DNA of 64,000 bases from Mycocentrospora acerina. Its lineage: Eukaryota; Ascomycota; Dothideomycetes; Pleosporales. This document shows, piece by piece, positions 1 through 11,436 of this stretch (the stretch's first letter is position 1; every line of letters begins with the position of its first letter). Below the pieces are notes generated by a model, which saw only the letters and a program-made list of their open reading frames with translations, was not told the origin of the DNA and made no database searches. The translations under genes were made by a program, and so were the position numbers. The DNA is taken from NCBI GenBank assembly GCA_022701365.1, contig JAKUHH010000389.1:434001-498000 (forward strand). Direction: 5' to 3'.

Positions 1-1182
1 GGCACTCCGATCCGGCAATTCGCGCAGACAATGTTTCGTAGGTCTATTCGGGGAAGATGGGGATAATACCGTTGCGCTCTGCCGATGGATCAAAAGAGAC
101 CGGCCAAAATCACAACCAAATGAGGGCGAGATACTTCGCAGGAAACTCGGAAACCACCTAAATCTGTGTAGGTAGCCCACTGTCTGGATTGCGACGAGTA
201 GTTTGAAGTCGGTGTAAGGGTAGTGCAGGTGTGTGGGTCGGCACATCAAGTCCAGGATCACGTTACTCGCTATACACATCAAAACGCTCGCTCAAAGGGG
301 GTTTCGCAGAGGATTTCGCAGAGGAAAATTATGTATGCCAACGGCCGTTATGTATTTGGCGCACGTCAGCAGTTTTCAATTAGTAGCGTGTCTCCGAGTA
401 TGAATGTGCAAATGAGGACGACTAACAAGCAACGGCAAAACGGAGCCCTCGGCATGAATAGTAGGGTTCACGGGGCCTACACCTATACTGCAGGGATCTG
501 CCACAACGCTGGACTTCTATCGAAGATCATGTACGCAAGGTCTTTGTTACGGTTGTCAGCTGGCTTGCCGTTCCACATAAGTGAGAATCAGAACTAAGCT
601 GACGTGTATTCCCTCAATCGTGGCATAAGCGGTCCTCGATTTCGTCCAGATCGCCACCTATTGCATATATAGCAACTCAGGTCTCAACCTGGCCTTGATC
701 ATTCAGTTCCTCTCAACCTCGGGGCAATCACGGTCCCTCTTCCGCTCTTTCGTACGAATCTTACAGTCTTGTCACGAGCATTACCCCACATAAGCCACCA
801 CATTTGTGGGGTTCTAGTCTGCGCTCGTGCAAATCGCGAGGTCCGGAAGGCCGTAGCGGAATTGGAGCGTCCCGACCCCCTCCGAGTTGACAGTCATAAC
901 TGAAACCACGGAAAACGGTGACGGCACCATTTTTGGCCACATTTCAGTTTACGGCGCACAGACTTATAGATAGATATCGGGCTTTCCCCATTGTTGTGGC
1001 CAGACTTGCAGTGACAACGTCGTGTTCCTTCAGCCGCCGGACTAGGCGATATCGATCTCAAGATAGCTGCAGAAGCACGAGCCGCTGGGTTCAACCGAAG
1101 CACCACCTGTTCGCTGGCCACCAGCTGCGTCTAAATTTTTGCCCGCTCGACCCCAAATCCTCCCCCCTCTGATCCCGGCATC
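1..1182. other. Intergenic region upstream of P450 reductase
   Basis: I see no supportable gene here. Open frames are short and overlap on both strands, and none resembles a known family. A TATATA element lies at 666-671, about 510 bases before the reductase start, so it could serve a long leader or be chance. The last 100 bases before 1183 are C/T-rich, as is common before fungal start codons. Confidence 0.6.
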
Positions 1183-3324
1183 ATGGCGCAACTCGACACG
1201 CTGGACATTGTTGTGCTCGCCGCACTCCTCATCGGCACTGTCGCCTATTTTACAAAGGGCACCTACTGGGCTGTCTATGGAGACCCATACGGCGGCCCAG
1301 CGGCAGGCGCCAATGGCGCGGCGAAGGCGGGCAAGTCGCGCAACATCCTCGAGAAAATGGAAGAGTCAGACAAGGACTGTGTAGTTTTCTACGGCAGCCA
1401 GACAGGTACTGCCGAAGATTATGCGTCTCGTCTGTCCAAGGAGGGGCACTCGCGCTTCGGGCTCAAGACAATGGTCGCCGATTTGGAGGAGTACGACTTT
1501 GAGAATCTAGACACCTTCCCAGAAGACAAGCTCGCCGTCTTCGTCCTTGCCACCTACGGCGAGGGCGAGCCTACAGACAACGCCGTCGAGTTCTACGAGT
1601 TTATCGGGTCAGAGGATATCAGCTTCAGCGGGGGCGGGGGCCTTGATGAGAAGCCTCTCAGCAACCTCAAATATGTCACCTTTGGACTGGGAAACAACAC
1701 ATACGAGCACTACAACTCCATGGTTCGCAATGTAGACAAGTACTTGACCAATCTCGGCGCCACCAGACTGGGAACTGCTGGCGAGGGTGATGATGGTGCT
1801 GGTACCATGGAAGAGGACTTCTTGGCTTGGAAGGAACCTATGTGGACTGCCGTGGCTGAAAAAATGGGTCTAGAGGAGCGTGAGGCTGTATACGAACCCG
1901 TTTTTGAAGTCACAGAGAGGGATGATCTTTCTGCCGAAGATGACACAGTCTACCTTGGCGAACCAAACAAGAACCACCTCGAAGGCAATCAAAAGGGCCC
2001 CTTCAACGCCAACAACCCCTTCATTGCGCCCATTGTCGAGTCTGCCGAGATTTTTACTGCCAAGGACAGAAACTGCCTGCACATGGAAATCAGCATCGCC
2101 GGATCCAACCTTTCTTATACCACTGGTGACCACATCGCTATCTGGCCCAACAACCCTGGCAAAGAGGTTGACCGTCTATTCAAGGTTCTCGGCAAAGAGC
2201 ACAAACGCCACAACGTCATCACAGTCAAGGGACTCGACCCCACTGCGAAAGTGCCTTTCCCGTCTCCGACCACCTTTGATGCGGCACTTCGCTACCACGT
2301 AGAGATTGGTGCTTCTGTATCTCGTCAACTAGTTTCCACTCTCGCCCAATTTGCCCCTAATGAAGATATCAAGGTAGAATTGACCAAGCTCGGTAGTGAC
2401 AAGGACTACTTCAAGCAGCAAGTCACCAACCGTCACCTTAACCTGGCACAGCTTCTGGAGATTATCGGCAAGGGCGAGACATGGACCAAGGTTCCCTTTT
2501 CTTTCCTCATTGAAACACTTGTGAAGATTCAACCCCGCTACTACTCCATTTCGTCGTCGTCGTTGGTTCAAAAGGACAAGATCTCCATCACCGCCGTTGT
2601 CGAGTCGCTGCAGAAGCCTGGCGCGCCTCACGTCCTTAAGGGTGTTACTACAAATTACTTGCTGGCATTGAAGCAGAAACAGCACGGTGACCCAACCCCA
2701 GATCCTCACGGCCTGAGCTACGCTATTACTGGACCCCGCAACAAGTACGATGGCGTCCACGTCCCCGTTCATGTGCGCCACTCGAACTTCAAACTGCCGT
2801 CAGATCCTTCAAAGCCCGTCATCATGGTCGGTCCCGGAACGGGTGTTGCTCCGTTCCGAGGGTTCATCCAGGAACGAGCTGCACAGGCAAAGGCTGGTCA
2901 AAACGTCGGCAAAACTATCTTGTTTTTTGGTTGCAGAAAGCAGTCTGAGGATTTCCTATACCAAAATGAGTGGCCTGTAAGTCGATAATTCTTCCCGTTT
3001 TCGGACAACAGCTAACACGTGATGCAGCAATACAAGGAAGCTCTTGGCGACAACTTTGTCCTGCACACTGCCTTCTCGCGAGACGGTCCCAAGAAAGTGT
3101 ATGTCCAGCATCAGATTGAGGAACATGGTGAGGAAATAAACAAGCTTCTCGAGCAGAAAGCCTACTTTTACGTCTGCGGCGACGCGGCACACATGGCTCG
3201 TGAGGTCAACACACTTCTTGGTAAAATCATTTCGAAGTACAGGAATGTATCAGAGACCAAGGGCGAGGAGATTGTCAAGGCTATGAGAGCATCGAACCAG
3301 TACCAGGAGGATGTTTGGTCATGA
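1183..3324 (+). CDS. cprA: NADPH-cytochrome P450 reductase (two exons)
   Basis: This ER-membrane diflavin enzyme passes electrons from NADPH through FAD and FMN to microsomal P450s. Exons are 1183-2976 and 3028-3324; the 51-base intron (GTAAGT...GATGCAG) is phase 0. The product is 696 aa, the normal fungal length. Residues 8-24 form a single N-terminal membrane anchor. The FMN phosphate loop YGSQTGTAEDY is at 70-80, with ATYGEGEPTDNA and GLGNNTYEHYN following in the flavodoxin domain. The FAD motif RYYSISSSS and the NADPH-binding motifs GPGTGVAPFRGF and FFGCRKQSEDF are intact. The protein ends in the typical VWS, whose Trp stacks on FAD. The start at 1183 gives the expected anchor and no earlier in-frame ATG fits better. 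It stands alone, with long gaps on both sides. Cloned Aspergillus homologues are called cprA. Confidence 0.96.
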
Positions 3325-6300
3325 TCGACGACACGTAGATAATGTCTCAGTATTCGGACGCTAGATCGGGATCGAGCATGGCGTTTTGTCCTCACCCCTA
3401 CCCCCTTTGGGTGATTAGACGCGGAGACATTTTAGGTTGGGCATCATATTCTGAATTTCTTATATTCGTGCGCATTTGCTCCTTCATGTCCGCCTTGTGT
3501 TTAGATAGTGATACAATTAGAGTCAGCTATACTTGTACAAGGTTTATCCCATAAGAATTACGCAGACTAATGTCGTGATGTTCCAAACGTCTGCTAGTGA
3601 GAGAAATTGGCGTCTGATTGGTCAACCAACAGAGCGATGGACTTGCCTGTTCTAACCTCACCTTTCTTATTTTTCTCGTTTATAAGTGCAACTATTTCTC
3701 TAATCTGCATCTTTGTGTACATCAAGCATAGAAATACGACGAAAATGACTGGTTGAGCTTCAACACGTAGCGAGTACCAAAAGTATACGACACCCACCTT
3801 GGTCACAATGCCAAGGATATTTCAGCAGTCCTTCTCTTCAGATGACACCTTGCATAGCTGCAAAGGCTAACACTCGTACTGAACTGAGTAATTCGAAGCT
3901 ATGTGAGGGTATGATATTCCAACGCGGTTCTTGAGGAGCTCACAAAAATATCATTCTACAGTAGCGGCGACGTACTGTTGGCGAGAAACAAACCTTCCAA
4001 ACACACCCACCCCTTATAGGTATGCTAGTTCAGAATCGATTGTTTAGAGGTCGAACCAATGCATATTTCAGGGATATGAACTATTTTCATAAGGCTAATC
4101 TATGATCAGGCAAGGCTGTGTCTGCGTTTTGTACAATGTTGGAGACGCAGCATAAAAGGATGAATCACTGGGTCGATCTCACCGCTCTTATCACCGATCG
4201 TGATGGAATACTTCAGAATATGGTTCCGCGTTCGAGTAAGGTAACGTTGACATCGACAATCGTATGTGTATCAAGCTGCTTTGACAAGATCAGCAGCTAA
4301 TCATTGTGCAAAGTAAGCGTACAGCACTCGACGGCGCACTGCATACATGATATTTTAACAAAAAGTATTTTAGGCATACCTTCAGATGGGCAGCCTAATA
4401 GCTCTGCTTCAGAAGCCACAATGTGTCAGTTCCCGAGCTTTCTGTTTTTTTTTACCGGACGTGGGTACACAAGCAGCGTTGCCTTTTTAATGCTTTGCAA
4501 TAGGCTTCCACTTCAATTTGTGGAGTCTGCCCCTGCAGCCCAATCAAAACTTGTAAAGCTACTTGGGCGAGTATGCGACACGGTAATCATTGCGTTTACG
4601 CCCACGCAGCACGCAGAGAAGCGGGCAACGCTACATTCAGTGGAGCTTGTAGCACTTCGTTTCGTCAGCGCCCTTAAGCAGCCGTTTGCAGAATGTTTTG
4701 TAAAAAAATCTCTATGAGTTTAACCGTTAGTCTCTATTTGGATTCCTTAATTGGTGTGTTAAGGCTTTCTCCAGAGACTGAGTCGTCCTCCAATTCTCCA
4801 CTCAACTCCGTATCCAAGGTACCTGTCCGCGTAGAGAGCCCTCCCAATGCACCTCTTGCATGAGTGGAACAACTCTCCGCCTACACAAGAGACTAGCAGA
4901 GTTTAAATTGGCCCCGGAACTTACTTCGAATGCTGCATTACTGTTACCGGCCATTTTGGGATTTGTGTTCACAGCTGGGGTTCTGGAAGATCATCTGCTG
5001 CATCGGGGTTGCGGATTGTAGAGGCTCTGCATGGTTACCTGAGGTGCACCGTTTCAACGTTGAGCAGGCGGTACGTGTGTACTCAGCCTCCAGCCATCCC
5101 GCTGTCCAACTTGACTAGTAACAGCAGTAACCAGCTGCAATGTGCCGGCTCATTGCAGGAGTTACAACTGTGCTGCAGATGCACTCAACCGTCTACATAG
5201 TTCAAGTCTCACACAAGTAGACGACAACCGGGTTATCGCATGTTTCAAGAATAAGTCCTGCCTGTATACCTTCACCCACGGGTTTCAAACCAACCAGATT
5301 TTACAAAGAAATATGCAAGTTGTTAAGTTTGGGTCAGTTCAAGGTGGCTAGCCGCAAGCTGATGCGATATCGGGAGTGAAAAAGTGACAAAGCAGATTCC
5401 TTGCATCTGATGGGCCATGTGGAGCGAGCGGACTCGCCAGCGCAGAAGTTCTTCGTCCCATCTTGAATCAAGCCGATAAAGGTTTAGATGATGTCCTATC
5501 ACACCTCCGTTTGTTCAGCCCTACTACGAGGGTGCCCCAGGCGCGTCAACCTCTGCCGTATGTTCTGAGTAAGCCGTTGCACACACAACACACAAGCTTG
5601 CCTGTAGTTGATGGCGCCTCATTGTTTGATTATGCTACACACAACTCAGTGAGGTATAGCCTCCAGATGTGGGTACGGATAGAGTGCGCGACCGATGTGG
5701 CCTCGTACTCCCACATTTGCTTGCAGTGCTTGCAAACCCTTGTGTGTATCGATGCAGCACCATCTGCACCAGGAAGCATTAAAGCCCTATATTTCCCATC
5801 GCATCAAGATAGGGAGTATACACTGCAGCTTCTTCCGCAAGAAATTCTCGATATCACTAACGTTAGCAGCTCTTTTTCAAGTATTACTTTAAGACCACTG
5901 CGTGCCAGACAAGTGACGAGGAAAGTACTAGAGACCCATCCTGATTCAACACCGCCAATTGTGCATACCCATATTGGTAATTACACGTTGTTGCTTCCAT
6001 TTCCACCGTTTTCGAGGTAAGATCTCTCCTCGCGGCGTTCTCCTCCCGTTTGGCAACTTCCCAAGGTAGAAGGGGAGGCTGCTATCTGTGTTCACTTCAG
6101 TCGTCACCACTCGCCTCCGCAGAACATCAACGCAAGTGCTCTTTCCCTATCTATGGCGCCGAGCCGCCTCCACCTAGCACCATTCTCTTTTTCTTCTTCT
6201 TCTTCTTCTTCTTCTTCTCTCTCTTCCGCAATCGCTTCTTATTCCCTTCTTCTCTTCACTCTTTCTTCACCACTTCTTTCTGACCAGTACGCTTCAGTGG

Positions 6301-6820
6301 CCACATTCTTTGTAGCTTTTCGCAGGTCAGCCATCCAGTCTCATATCATCTTTTGACAATCGATCAATCAAGTACTGACATCTCGAAAAGCTTTGGAGTC
6401 ACTACCAGCCCCACACATTGCAAAAAGTTTGACATTTACGACTCGGTGCGTCGTCTTCACCTGCCCCACGCTCTACCTATCCTTTCACTTGGGTGACACT
6501 CGACTAGGTGTCGTAGTTGTCACCTCGTTCCCAGCCTCTTCCTTTTTTCTAATTGTGGATGTCCTCACCATCACCGCTCACCATCCACCCATCGTGGAGA
6601 GACTTGATTCCAGCCTTTATTTGTTGTTGGCGATAAACTAACCTCCTACTTCATAGCAAAGTTCTTCTCTGCATCTCAATCGTCCCGTCAACCCTACTTT
6701 TCTTCGAGATCCCTGCCACGGTCCTCGTCAGGCTCACATCTTTCGGTCCGCCTACCTCTTGCAGGCCTCTAGTCCTCAGCTCTTGTACAGTTTTTCAGTT
6801 CGTCCTCTGAGTTCATTGCC
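3325..6820. other. 3.5-kb gene-free stretch and long pyrimidine-rich leader
   Basis: No gene can be supported. Several frames of 60-190 codons exist, but none has a recognisable domain; the longest (5463-6020) opens with TTG rather than ATG. From about 6000 the + strand becomes strongly C/T-rich, including an imperfect TTC run near 6188-6220. This part probably holds the promoter and a long 5' leader of the RRM gene starting at 6821. No terminal repeats or transposase motifs were seen. Confidence 0.5.
6188..6220 (+). repeat. Short TTC microsatellite in RRM-gene leader
   Basis: About ten TTC units inside a longer C/T-rich tract upstream of the RRM gene. It is the same repeat class as the very long array at 22818-23190. 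Confidence 0.8.
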
Positions 6821-8770
6821 ATGGCCACCAATTCTCGTCAGATTGGCTTCACCCCCTCCGCTGGCTACAAGGGTCAGCATATTCTCAATGCCTACAACCA
6901 AGCTGGTCAGGGTCACGGGAACGCCCAATACTTTCCTCGAGGTCTGCCCATGTCCCCCAGTAATGAGCACAACATGCAGATTCTGACGAACACGATGGCA
7001 GCGCTTAACATGCAAGCGTCATACGGCTCATCTGCCACATCCAAATCGGCTAGCTCTGGACTTTCCGGTAACTCCTCCGAATATGGTACTGCCCACCTTA
7101 CACAGGGTCAAGGCCTCTGGGTTCCCAACCAGCACGTCCTCGGATCTATGTACCAAGTCATGCCTGGTTCCCAGCAGCAGGTCGGAATGGCACCCTCTCC
7201 GAACATGTATAATCATGGCAGTACATTTGTTCCTCAGGCAGCCTACCAATACGGCCAGGCCGTTGCTGAACACAGCCCTATGGCACCAGGATGGACTTCT
7301 CGCATGTCTTCGGGTGACATACCTTCGCTTATGACTCCTCGCCGAGACTCGGTCTCCTCCAACGAGAACGATATCCCAGGTACGCCTTATGGCAGCGGTG
7401 GTATGTATCGCTACGGAGCTGGCACGACCATCATAGACCGTTCTCCAAGCGCGGTTTACACGAACAGCGCCACTCCATCTCCGTCACAGTTGGTACATCC
7501 CTATCAGCTCATGGCGCCTGTTCAGAAGCAGCAGTCCATGCCGTCCCTGCCGCCTCACCTGATGGCTCTGGTACATCAGGAACCTCCTATTCCGCGGGCT
7601 ATCCCAGCTCCTAGTTCTCCACACAAGCCACTTGACCGCAGCCTCGAAAACAAGACTGGCGAGACCAATGTCTATATTCGAGGCCTACTTCCTGAGACAA
7701 CTGATGAGATGCTTCACCTCTGGGGTAAGCGTTTCGGAGATATACAGAGCTCCAAGTCAATCATTGACCTTAAGAATAACTTATGCAAAGGGTAAGCCTT
7801 CTTGCTTTGAACATACTCAATCATACTAACACCTTATTTCAGATTTGGGTTCATCAAATACCACAACTTTGAAGATGCTGAGGATTGCATTCGTGGCTTC
7901 CATTACCTTGGGTACGAAGTTAGCTTTGCTCGCGTAAGCCATCATTGTCGTTGCAGCTACAGCTGCATCACCATGACCTTTGTCACTGACGGTTTTCAGG
8001 AATCCTTCTACTCCAAGCTCAAGAAGTTCTCTGACGAGGGGAACACGAACCTCTATGTCTCCAATATTCCCAAGAACATGAATGAACATGTAAGTGTTTC
8101 CTACATCTCCAGGTATATTTCATCCTGACGGTGCCGTAGGAATTGGCCAACATCTTCGCCCCCCACAAAGTTTGCTCAAGCAGGATTCTCCGTGACAATT
8201 CTGGCACCGGGCGTGGCGTTGGTTTTGCTCGGTAAGTTCGCTGGATCATCTTTTTTATTCTTCGCATTGTTGACATTATCCAGCTTCGAGTCTCGCGATA
8301 TCTGCGACGAGGTCATCAAGAACTTTAACAACCAGCCTGTCTCCAAACCAGGTGGTGACGAACATCTCATACAGATTCGTTTCTCCGATACGCACGAGCA
8401 GAAAATGCTCAAGCAACAGACCGCAGCCGGACGCGTGTTCCGCGCTGCAGAGTACGAGGTCGGTGTTGCGCAGGCTAGAGCCTTGGGTACACCCGACCGC
8501 TATCACACAATCTCCCCGGTCTCGCAGGGCGCCCCGAATGAGTTCGAGATGTTTATGCAGCGTGGCTATCGCCAACCCTGGGCACCTACAGTTCCATCGA
8601 CCCTCGGCCCATCCCGTCCATCTGTGTATCATATACCACAGGATGGTGCTGTTAAGAGCGACGACAGCACCTCTGATCGTGGTGTCGATACCCAGAACGA
8701 ACCTGCTACCCCAATCACAAGTGAAGACAAGTCTAGCTCTCCAGGTCGACAATCTGGTCATGAGGAATAA
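6821..8770 (+). CDS. Tandem-RRM RNA-binding protein, MSSP/RBMS-like (five exons)
   Basis: A single-stranded nucleic-acid binding protein with two RNA recognition motifs. Exons are 6821-7791, 7843-7933, 8000-8089, 8140-8231 and 8284-8770, giving 576 aa; all four introns have GTAAGY donors and keep frame. Residues 1-280 are low complexity, rich in S, G, P, Q, M and Y. RRM1 starts at about 284 (RNP2 NVYIRGL; RNP1 GFGFIKYH near 324). RRM2 starts at about 371 (RNP2 NLYVSNIP; RNP1 RGVGFARF near 411). The tail (about 460-576) is S/P-rich with no domain. Introns fall inside both RRMs, so unspliced frames hide them. Fungal homologues are often annotated MSSP-2-like; a role in post-transcriptional control is inferred from the family. 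The long C/T-rich leader suggests regulated translation. Confidence 0.9.
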
Positions 8771-9690
8771 GCACACACTATGCTCTTTTGAGTCATTCAA
8801 CGTTCACTTTCGTTGCTATACCTCCCTGTACGCACTATTCTTCTTGATTGATTCTTCAGTATCCACCGATCGCATCTCTTCATATGAAAGCTCTCGGCGT
8901 CAGTTATCCAGCGTCAATATACTACGCAACACTGGTGTCTTTTTAAGAAGAGTGTTCAATTATCTCAGCAAATTATCGTATGACACTCCTCAGATCGTTC
9001 AGCGTCCTCATCCTTCTTTTTTGGCACTCACTCACACCTCTATATTCATGTCGACAGTGCTCTCAATACTCGGCTCTTGCCATAAGTTTGTTGACTCTAT
9101 CTTTCTCGACAACGCTCTTCTCCCTTTCCTTTTCCCACCATCTTAGCAGCATCTGTTAGCATCTGGACTAGGCGGCAGGTCAGAAGATCTTGGTGGATTA
9201 TGCAGAGTAGCTCTTCGCATCGATGGCAGGACATTCTCACACATGGTAATTGTGGGCAGGGGCTTATGGTGGAATTTTTCGCAGTTTCGATAGTTGATAG
9301 TATAGTAAATGCCTTTTTGATGACTTTTGTCTTGTTGTGATTTGACGTTTTCAGTGTTTTACTGGTGAAGTTTGAGATTGTTGCCTCTTACAGAGTTGAG
9401 GCGGTGGAGGCCAAGAAGTTGTATGTTGAGTGGATGTGAGTGACATGACGTAGAAGAAGAAGGAGAAGAAGAAGAAGGAGAAGCGTTTGTCATGTAGGCA
9501 ACGAGAGGAGTTTGTGTTTATGCTCATGGTCATGTTTTGATATTTTGCACGTCTAGTGTTTTGGTGTGTAATGTCTATATATGCTATCAAACTTTTGTGG
9601 ACATGCGTGAAAAGCAAGTCGCAAGAGTTGGGTATCGCAGAAGGAAGGGAGGATGATGGGTGTGAAACAAAGGGTGTGCGAGCAATGCTT
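8771..9690. other. Convergent 3' intergenic region (RRM gene / RIO2)
   Basis: Contains the 3' untranslated regions of both flanking genes. A purine-rich stretch (repeated GAAGAAGGA) lies near 9450-9483. No gene is supported. Confidence 0.6.
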
Positions 9691-11054
9691 TTAGATTGCC
9701 CATCCTGCCTTCTTCTTTGCAGCTTTTGTGGATATTGTGGGTTGGGGAGTAGGTTTGCACTCGGCAAGGGAGGGAAGGGGATCTGTGTCGCGGATATCGA
9801 GGATGGTCATTTGAGACGCGAGTTCTGTAGGGGTGTGGTCTTTTTGGTCCGCGGTTAGGTCCTCGAGGGTCGGGGGGGAATCTAGAGCGACACCGCCTTC
9901 CTCTTCAACCACTTCCCCAACCTCTTCATTTTCGACTTCGTAGTCGTCGTCGTCTGCTTCGTCCGTCTCACGCTCTCCTGCGTCGCCGTCAACGCCATGT
10001 TCCTTCATATATGCATCTAGCTCCTTTGCCATCTTCCTGCTAAAACCTGATGCTTCCACCTCGACGTCTAGTCTCTTGACGAGCTTCTTGATGGAGTCCT
10101 TGAAGAACGGGCCGGGCTCGTCGCTCGTGAAGCCGAAGCGACGGTCGAAGAAGCGTTTAATGCAGGCTACATCGCGGTCGAAGTAGTACTCGGCGTTGGC
10201 ATGGTCTATGGACACCATCTGCGGAAAATCGATGATGGTGGGTATCAGTGTGACGTTGTCCTCGGCATCGTACTTCTCCTCGACTAGGATATTGAACTCG
10301 TTGAAATCGCCGTGGATGAGGCCGTACTGTGCGAGGCGGACGATGAGAGAGAGAAGCTCAGAGTAGAGGCCAGATGGGTCGCCGACCTTTGAGATCTGGC
10401 GCATGGGGAAGGCGTCGATGAGGCCCATGACGACGGTGTGTCTGCTCTGTCCGATGGGTTCTGGGACGGGGAAGCCTTCTTTCCGCAGGCCCTTCATGAA
10501 CTCGTACTCTTTGACGGCAGCAAGCCGCGACATGTACATCCAAGACCCGGAGTTGCGGTTGCGCAGGTAGTCGCGGTTTGCCTTTACCGTGCGGAAGGAT
10601 ATGCGGCCCAGACGGTGAATCTTCAGGACCAGCTGCCTGCCTGTCTCTGCTGCACAAACAAAAATGTCCGACTCTTTGCCAATGCCAATCTGGTTGCCGA
10701 CCGAGAAGACGGTCGAGGCCTTTGTGTGCGTGTGCAGGGCGAGGTAGTCGAGGCCGCCGTAGGTGAGGCGGTAGCCGTCGTACTTGGCATTCTTCACTTT
10801 GGCGATGAGGCCAATCTTGGCCAGGTTCGAGATGCTTTTGCTGGCGCCGGTGCCGGAGCGCAGGCCGGCAATCTGAGAGATGAGCGATGTGGGCACGACT
10901 TCATGGTTGCGGCTGCCCATCTCTGTCTGTCATTTTCTCCATCAGCCGTTAGTCCCCCACTAGGAGCAGACGGACGTTTGCGGGCGCATACCGCAGTCAG
11001 AACGCGCCAGTCGTCGGGCGTGACATAGCGGATGTTCTTGACGTTGAGCTTCAT
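9691..11054 (-). CDS. RIO2: RIO2 atypical serine/threonine kinase (two exons)
   Basis: Rio2 is an ATPase/kinase needed for late cytoplasmic maturation of the 40S subunit. Exon 1 is 11054-10992 (21 codons, beginning MKLNVKNIRYVTPDDW) and exon 2 is 10926-9691. The 65-base intron uses GTATGC and the first of two CAGs; that choice restores the conserved residues before MGSRNHE. The product is 432 aa. The Rio2 N-terminal winged helix covers about 1-95. The phosphate loop GIGKESDI is near 102, the ATP-binding Lys is K123 (VLKIHRLG), the catalytic Asp is D228 in HGDFNEFN, and the metal-binding Asp is D254 in IDFPQM. The C-terminal 120 residues are acidic and disordered, and end in a short lysine patch. 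It shares a 382-bp promoter with RPN1. Confidence 0.96.
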
Positions 11055-11436
11055 GTCGGCGGCGGGCGGGGCGTGGCAGGGCGTGGGTGTGGGCGTGGGC
11101 GTGGCGGGGCTGCGCAGGAGGAATGGCCGGGTGCGGGACACTTTTTTTGGTGGAGGTTTCCAGAAGTGAACGCCGCCGCGGCTGACTAAGGCGAGCGAGG
11201 GCGCTAGGCGTGGTGCACTGCTCGCGACGTGAAGCACAGCGAGCTCCCTCACGACAACAATCGACCCGTCCCGACGCCACACATCTCTCCCCCCAGCGCC
11301 GCACCGCCCTGCTCCCTACTCCCACGCGTGCTCACGTCAGCACACGGTATTGGCTGATTCCATCGACGCCGCACCCTCCCCGCACCGACATCGACACCTC
11401 GCCGCCCGCCCAAGCTCCCACCGCCCGGCAATCAAC
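11055..11436. promoter_or_regulatory. Bidirectional promoter between RIO2 and RPN1
   Basis: 382 bases separate the two divergent start codons. The segment is GC-rich and has no TATA box close to either gene, as is usual for housekeeping promoters. GC-rich direct repeats (GGGCGTGGGCGTGGC) lie near 11082-11105 in the RIO2 leader. Confidence 0.6.

Noticed and set aside
223..597. 124-codon frame at the left edge
   Set aside because: No domain, no codon structure, and no start context beyond chance.
5463..6020. 185-codon open frame in the gene-free stretch
   Set aside because: It opens with TTG, has no recognised domain and lies partly in a low-complexity leader.
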